Positions 61,546-64,000 of a stretch of DNA of 64,000 nt are shown in pieces. Positions within the stretch are counted from its first letter, which is position 1; every line of letters begins with the position of its first letter. The notes under the pieces are model-generated. The model was not told the DNA's origin. It ran no database searches and saw only the letters and a list, made by a program, of their open reading frames with translations. This stretch comes from Thermanaerovibrio acidaminovorans DSM 6589 (GTDB lineage: Bacteria > Synergistota > Synergistia > Synergistales > Synergistaceae): contig NC_013522.1 in NCBI RefSeq assembly GCF_000024905.1, positions 186,001 to 250,000 of the forward strand. The letters are read 5' to 3'. Position numbers and translations under genes: made by a program.

Positions 61546-62726
61546 GGGGAGTTCTCCTCTATGAAGCGGCTCACGGTGAGCCTCTCCCCGGTGGGCAGAT
61601 GGATGGCCAGGCCCCCGGAGGGGTCGATCCAGTAGCGGATCCCCTTCATGGCGCAGATCTCCATGGACGATTGGGCCCTCCCGTGCCAGCTGACCTCGAA
61701 GGTTATCCCCCGGTCCGCCAGCCGCCGGGTGAACTCCAGCCCCTTGGAGGGGGGTAGGGGGCCGCACCACACCATGGCCCTTGGGGGAGGGACCTCCATG
61801 GGGGCCTTGGAGCCCAGGGCGGTCAGGTCCAGGGAGAAGCCCACCGCCTGGCCAAGCAGCCCCGCCCGCCGGAGCAGCCCGTCATACCTGCCGCCGCCCC
61901 CCAGGTGGGTCCCGTCTGGGGCGTATATCTCGAACGCGGGGCCGCTGTAGTAGTCCGGGTTGCGGGTGAGGGACAGGTCGAAGACGATCCTGACCCCCGA
62001 GTCCCGGGCGAACTCCCCGATCCTGTCCAGGTCCTCCAGCTCCCTTGGATCGAACCGGTGGCGCACCCGGTCCAGGAGGGACGGATCCCCCTTCATGTTG
62101 GGTATGTCCCGGAGGAGCTGGGCCTTGGGCGGGTCCCCAAGCCCATCCAGGATCCCCCGGTAGGCCACTAGGTCCCGCCGGCGCAGGGCCCCCATGAGCT
62201 CCTGCCCCATCCCCCTGGGCAGCCCCCGGAGGGCCCGGCGGAGCATGGCGGGATCCCCCACAACGAAGAGGTGATCCCCCATGCCCATCTCCCGGAGGGC
62301 CCGGTCCGCCAGGTAGATGGCCTCGCAGTCTGCCCCCTCCCCGTCGGCCCCCACGATCTCCGCCCCCGTCTGGTAGGCCTCGAAGGACTCCTCCGGGGGA
62401 TCCGGCCGGCGGAAGGCCCGCTCGGCGTAGCATATCCTGATGGGCCGCTGGCGCCGCTCCTCCTGGCGCATCAGCTTCAGCACCGCCGATACGGTCACGT
62501 CGAAGGTGAGGGCGCAGGGCTCCCCGTGGGGGGACGTGAGGGGTACGATGGAGCCCGCCTTGGAGGGCTCCAGCACCTCCCAAAGGTCGTCCAGCCTCTG
62601 CACCGACGGGGGATAGATGGGCCTGTAGCCGTGCCGGATGAAGACCTCCATGGCCTTCATCCGGCAGGCCTCCATGGAGTAGGATAGCTCCTGGTGGGGG
62701 TTAAGCGCCCCTCTGGGGACCCGCAT
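61539..62726 (-). CDS. hisZ: HisZ, regulatory subunit of ATP phosphoribosyltransferase
   Basis: A 395-residue class II tRNA-synthetase-like protein lacking tRNA ligation, found with short HisG. Synthetase-like features: HGYRPIYPPSVQRLDDLWE (motif 1 area), RICYAERAFRRPDPPEESF (motif 2), GGGGRYDGLLRRAG (motif 3). The C-terminal anticodon-domain-like region is short. It is the first gene of hisZ-G-B-H-A-F-IE. ATG 62726 has GGAGG nine bases upstream, and a small upstream frame (62784-62701) overlaps its start. Confidence 0.9.
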   Translation of the reverse strand: MRVPRGALNPHQELSYSMEACRMKAMEVFIRHGYRPIYPPSVQRLDDLWEVLEPSKAGSIVPLTSPHGEPCALTFDVTVSAVLKLMRQEERRQRPIRICYAERAFRRPDPPEESFEAYQTGAEIVGADGEGADCEAIYLADRALREMGMGDHLFVVGDPAMLRRALRGLPRGMGQELMGALRRRDLVAYRGILDGLGDPPKAQLLRDIPNMKGDPSLLDRVRHRFDPRELEDLDRIGEFARDSGVRIVFDLSLTRNPDYYSGPAFEIYAPDGTHLGGGGRYDGLLRRAGLLGQAVGFSLDLTALGSKAPMEVPPPRAMVWCGPLPPSKGLEFTRRLADRGITFEVSWHGRAQSSMEICAMKGIRYWIDPSGGLAIHLPTGERLTVSRFIEENSPC

Positions 62727-62784
62727 TACGGGGCACCTCCTCCCGGGGGACCCACCTGAGTTGGCGGTTAGGTGACATGGTCAT
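62701..62784 (-). CDS. possible 27-residue leader peptide overlapping hisZ
   Basis: A short frame with a well-placed GGAGG before ATG 62778 (and an in-frame ATG 62784), reading MTMSPNRQLRW and ending inside hisZ at TAA 62701-62703. It has no run of His codons, so it is not a classical his attenuator. It may couple ribosomes to hisZ, or be chance. Confidence 0.3.
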   Translation of the reverse strand: MTMSPNRQLRWVPREEVPRNAGPQRGA

Positions 62785-62875
62785 ACCTCCAGTGCCTTGT
62801 TAGCGTGATGAATTGGTAGCCGAAAGCGTGGTTTGCATGATATCATGGGGGCCGCGGAAAATCAACGGAGGTGTT

Positions 62876-63694
62876 GTGAAGTTGCGAATCGACGGGGTGA
62901 TATTCGACGTGGATGGGGTGCTGGTGGACGTGGGGGGCTCGTATCCAAGGGTTATCCGTAGGGCGGTGGCCTGGGGATGGGAGGCCCTGGGGGGGGAGGT
63001 GGACTGCGAGGGTTACACCGATGAGCATCAGCGGGTCACCAAGGCCCACCGGGCCTTCAACGACGACTACGACATCCCCTGGGCCATGCTGTGCATGGCC
63101 AGATGCCGGGGGATAGGCCCCTTGAGCCGGTCCTTCCCGATCCCTGGTGAGTGGGAGGAGGAGCTGGCCTTATTTGACGGAGACGACCCGGTCCCCTGGG
63201 CCATGGAGCGGTTCGGAGAGCCGGAGTTCGACGGGTCCTTCCGGGAGGCGGTGAGGGGTTTCTGTGACAGGCTCTACGTGGAGGGGCTGGATGGGGAGGA
63301 GCCCTACTTTAAGTACGAGAGCCCCCTGATACGCCGCCGGTTCGACCATATACCCCTGCCGGTGGGGATCTACACCGGGCGTCCCTGGCGGGAGCTGGAC
63401 CTGGCGTTCCGGTTGCTGGGGTGGGAGGACTTCCCCCGGCACCTGGCGGTGACCCCCGACAGTGGGATACTGAAGCCCTCCCCGGAGGGGCTGAGGATCC
63501 TGTGTCAGGAGCTAAACATCTCCAACCCCGCCTTCTTCGGCGACTCGGAGAGCGACCGGGCCGCCATGGAGGCCTTCGGCCGGGGGGTCTTCGTGGCCAT
63601 AGGGGACAGCCCCGGGGGCGATGGTCCCAGGTTCTCCAACGTGGAGGAGGGGTTGGACTGGGTCCTGTCCCAGGCGGGGGGTGAGGGGCCTTGA
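62876..63694 (+). CDS. HAD-family phosphatase, candidate histidinol-phosphatase
   Basis: About 272 residues. HAD motifs: IFDVDGVLVD (I, near residue 12), GIYTGRP (II), LKPSPEGL (III Lys) and FFGDSESDRAAM (IV). The cap is large. A HAD subgroup of this type is often found beside or fused with histidine enzymes. Here its stop overlaps the start of hisC, and hisB carries no phosphatase domain, so histidinol-phosphate hydrolysis is a good guess. GTG 62876 is four and TTG 62882 ten bases from GGAGG; either could be the start. Confidence 0.75.
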   Translation: MKLRIDGVIFDVDGVLVDVGGSYPRVIRRAVAWGWEALGGEVDCEGYTDEHQRVTKAHRAFNDDYDIPWAMLCMARCRGIGPLSRSFPIPGEWEEELALFDGDDPVPWAMERFGEPEFDGSFREAVRGFCDRLYVEGLDGEEPYFKYESPLIRRRFDHIPLPVGIYTGRPWRELDLAFRLLGWEDFPRHLAVTPDSGILKPSPEGLRILCQELNISNPAFFGDSESDRAAMEAFGRGVFVAIGDSPGGDGPRFSNVEEGLDWVLSQAGGEGP

Positions 63695-64000
63695 CGTTCC
63701 AGTTCGAGGCGCACCCCAAGCGGTCGCTGGAGAAGCTGGCCCCCTACGAGGCGCTCCCGTCCGGGGTTGACCTGCCCCGAGGGGACCTGGTGGTGATGAA
63801 CGCCAACGAGAGCCCCTACGGTCCCTCTCCCCGGGCGCTGGAGGGTGCCCTGGGGGCCCTCAAGGGAGGGGTGAACCGGTACCCGGACCCCTCCGCCCGG
63901 GACCTCACCGGGGCCTTGAGCGCCCACTGGGGGGTGGAGGAGGACCGGATCCTGGTGGACAACGGGCTGGACGGGGTCATAACCCTGCTGGGGATCACTT
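63691..64000 (+). CDS. hisC: histidinol-phosphate aminotransferase, 3' end outside the window
   Basis: The first 103 residues of a PLP aminotransferase: LEKLAPYEAL, the substrate-loop NANESPYGPSP, NRYPDPSARDL and the start of the cofactor domain VDNGLDGVITLLG. These are the N-terminal signatures of HisC. TTG 63691 overlaps the HAD stop (TTGA). It continues beyond the right edge. Divergent from hisZ, it completes all visible steps except hisD, which is not in the window. Confidence 0.88.
   Translation, partial: MTFQFEAHPKRSLEKLAPYEALPSGVDLPRGDLVVMNANESPYGPSPRALEGALGALKGGVNRYPDPSARDLTGALSAHWGVEEDRILVDNGLDGVITLLGIT

Noticed and set aside
1-64000. RNA genes, CRISPR arrays, insertion sequences and prophage
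   Set aside because: No tRNA or rRNA-like sequence, no regular short repeats with spacers, and no transposase, integrase or phage motifs were seen in the spacers or frames.

Overview
The window reads as a stretch of a GC-rich anaerobic bacterial chromosome. Nearly every base is coding, no gene-free stretch exceeds 300 bases, and I found no rRNA, tRNA, CRISPR array or insertion sequence. Starts often follow GGAGG or GGGGG with about 8 bases of spacing, and TTG and GTG are used very often. The gene content suggests an obligately anaerobic amino-acid or peptide fermenter: tungsten-type aldehyde ferredoxin oxidoreductase, NAD-type glutamate dehydrogenase, malic enzyme, a molybdenum hydroxylase, a HAL-family lyase, isoaspartyl dipeptidase, Xaa-Pro peptidase and amino-acid/betaine carriers, with no oxygen-respiration genes. 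A Synergistota member of the Thermanaerovibrio type is my best guess; this is inference, not proof.

Region 1-9.9 kb is signalling and redox. It holds a cut-off degenerate GGDEF protein, a family-2 glycosyltransferase, an HDOD protein, a PAS-GGDEF-HD-GYP hybrid, a YbaK deacylase, a PAS-SpoIIE phosphatase, a thioredoxin/CcdA pair, a Cys-rich small protein, a thioredoxin-like protein, and a STAS / anti-sigma kinase pair that could partner the phosphatase. Region 10-20 kb carries RNase HI, a GntR regulator, MFS and EamA transporters, two nucleoside-recognition ('gate') membrane proteins, a metallophosphoesterase, cardiolipin synthase, glutamate dehydrogenase and RmuC.

Region 20.1-29.3 kb is the most interesting. 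On the minus strand, a response regulator and a frameshifted hybrid histidine kinase are followed by a tightly coupled operon: three xanthine-dehydrogenase-type subunits (2Fe-2S, FAD, Mo), a histidine-ammonia-lyase homologue and a BCCT (betaine/quaternary amine) carrier. The lyase has Glu-Ala-Asp exactly where HAL enzymes have the Ala-Ser-Gly that makes the MIO cofactor. A MIO-less HAL homologue beside a quaternary-amine carrier is what I would expect for ergothionase (elimination of trimethylamine from ergothioneine). I read the operon as a candidate system for uptake and anaerobic breakdown of ergothioneine or a related trimethyl-histidine betaine, with a molybdenum hydroxylase as a downstream step.

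Region 29.4-43 kb has peptide and phosphate genes (M24 peptidase, alkaline phosphatase), a YfcC-type carrier divergent from a GntR-iadA operon with a perfect 12-bp inverted repeat between them, an HD-GYP protein with a broken HD motif, a membrane-anchored protein carrying a Leu/Ile/Val-type binding domain, an acyl-CoA synthetase, and an isc-like operon (Rrf2, NifS, NifU, MOSC). Region 43-57.7 kb has a soluble chemoreceptor fused to a PhnD-like binding domain, a DUF4403-like protein, a small membrane protein, nitroreductase, SlyD, a membrane GGDEF protein, malic enzyme, 3-methyladenine glycosylase, aldehyde ferredoxin oxidoreductase, class II aldolase, FapA-like DUF342 protein, an acetyltransferase and a Ski2-like helicase.

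Region 57.7-64 kb is histidine biosynthesis: hisZ-G-B-H-A-F-IE on the minus strand, and divergently a HAD phosphatase (candidate histidinol-phosphatase) overlapping the start of hisC, which runs off the right edge. Histidine synthesis and the putative histidine-betaine breakdown operon thus lie in the same window but far apart.
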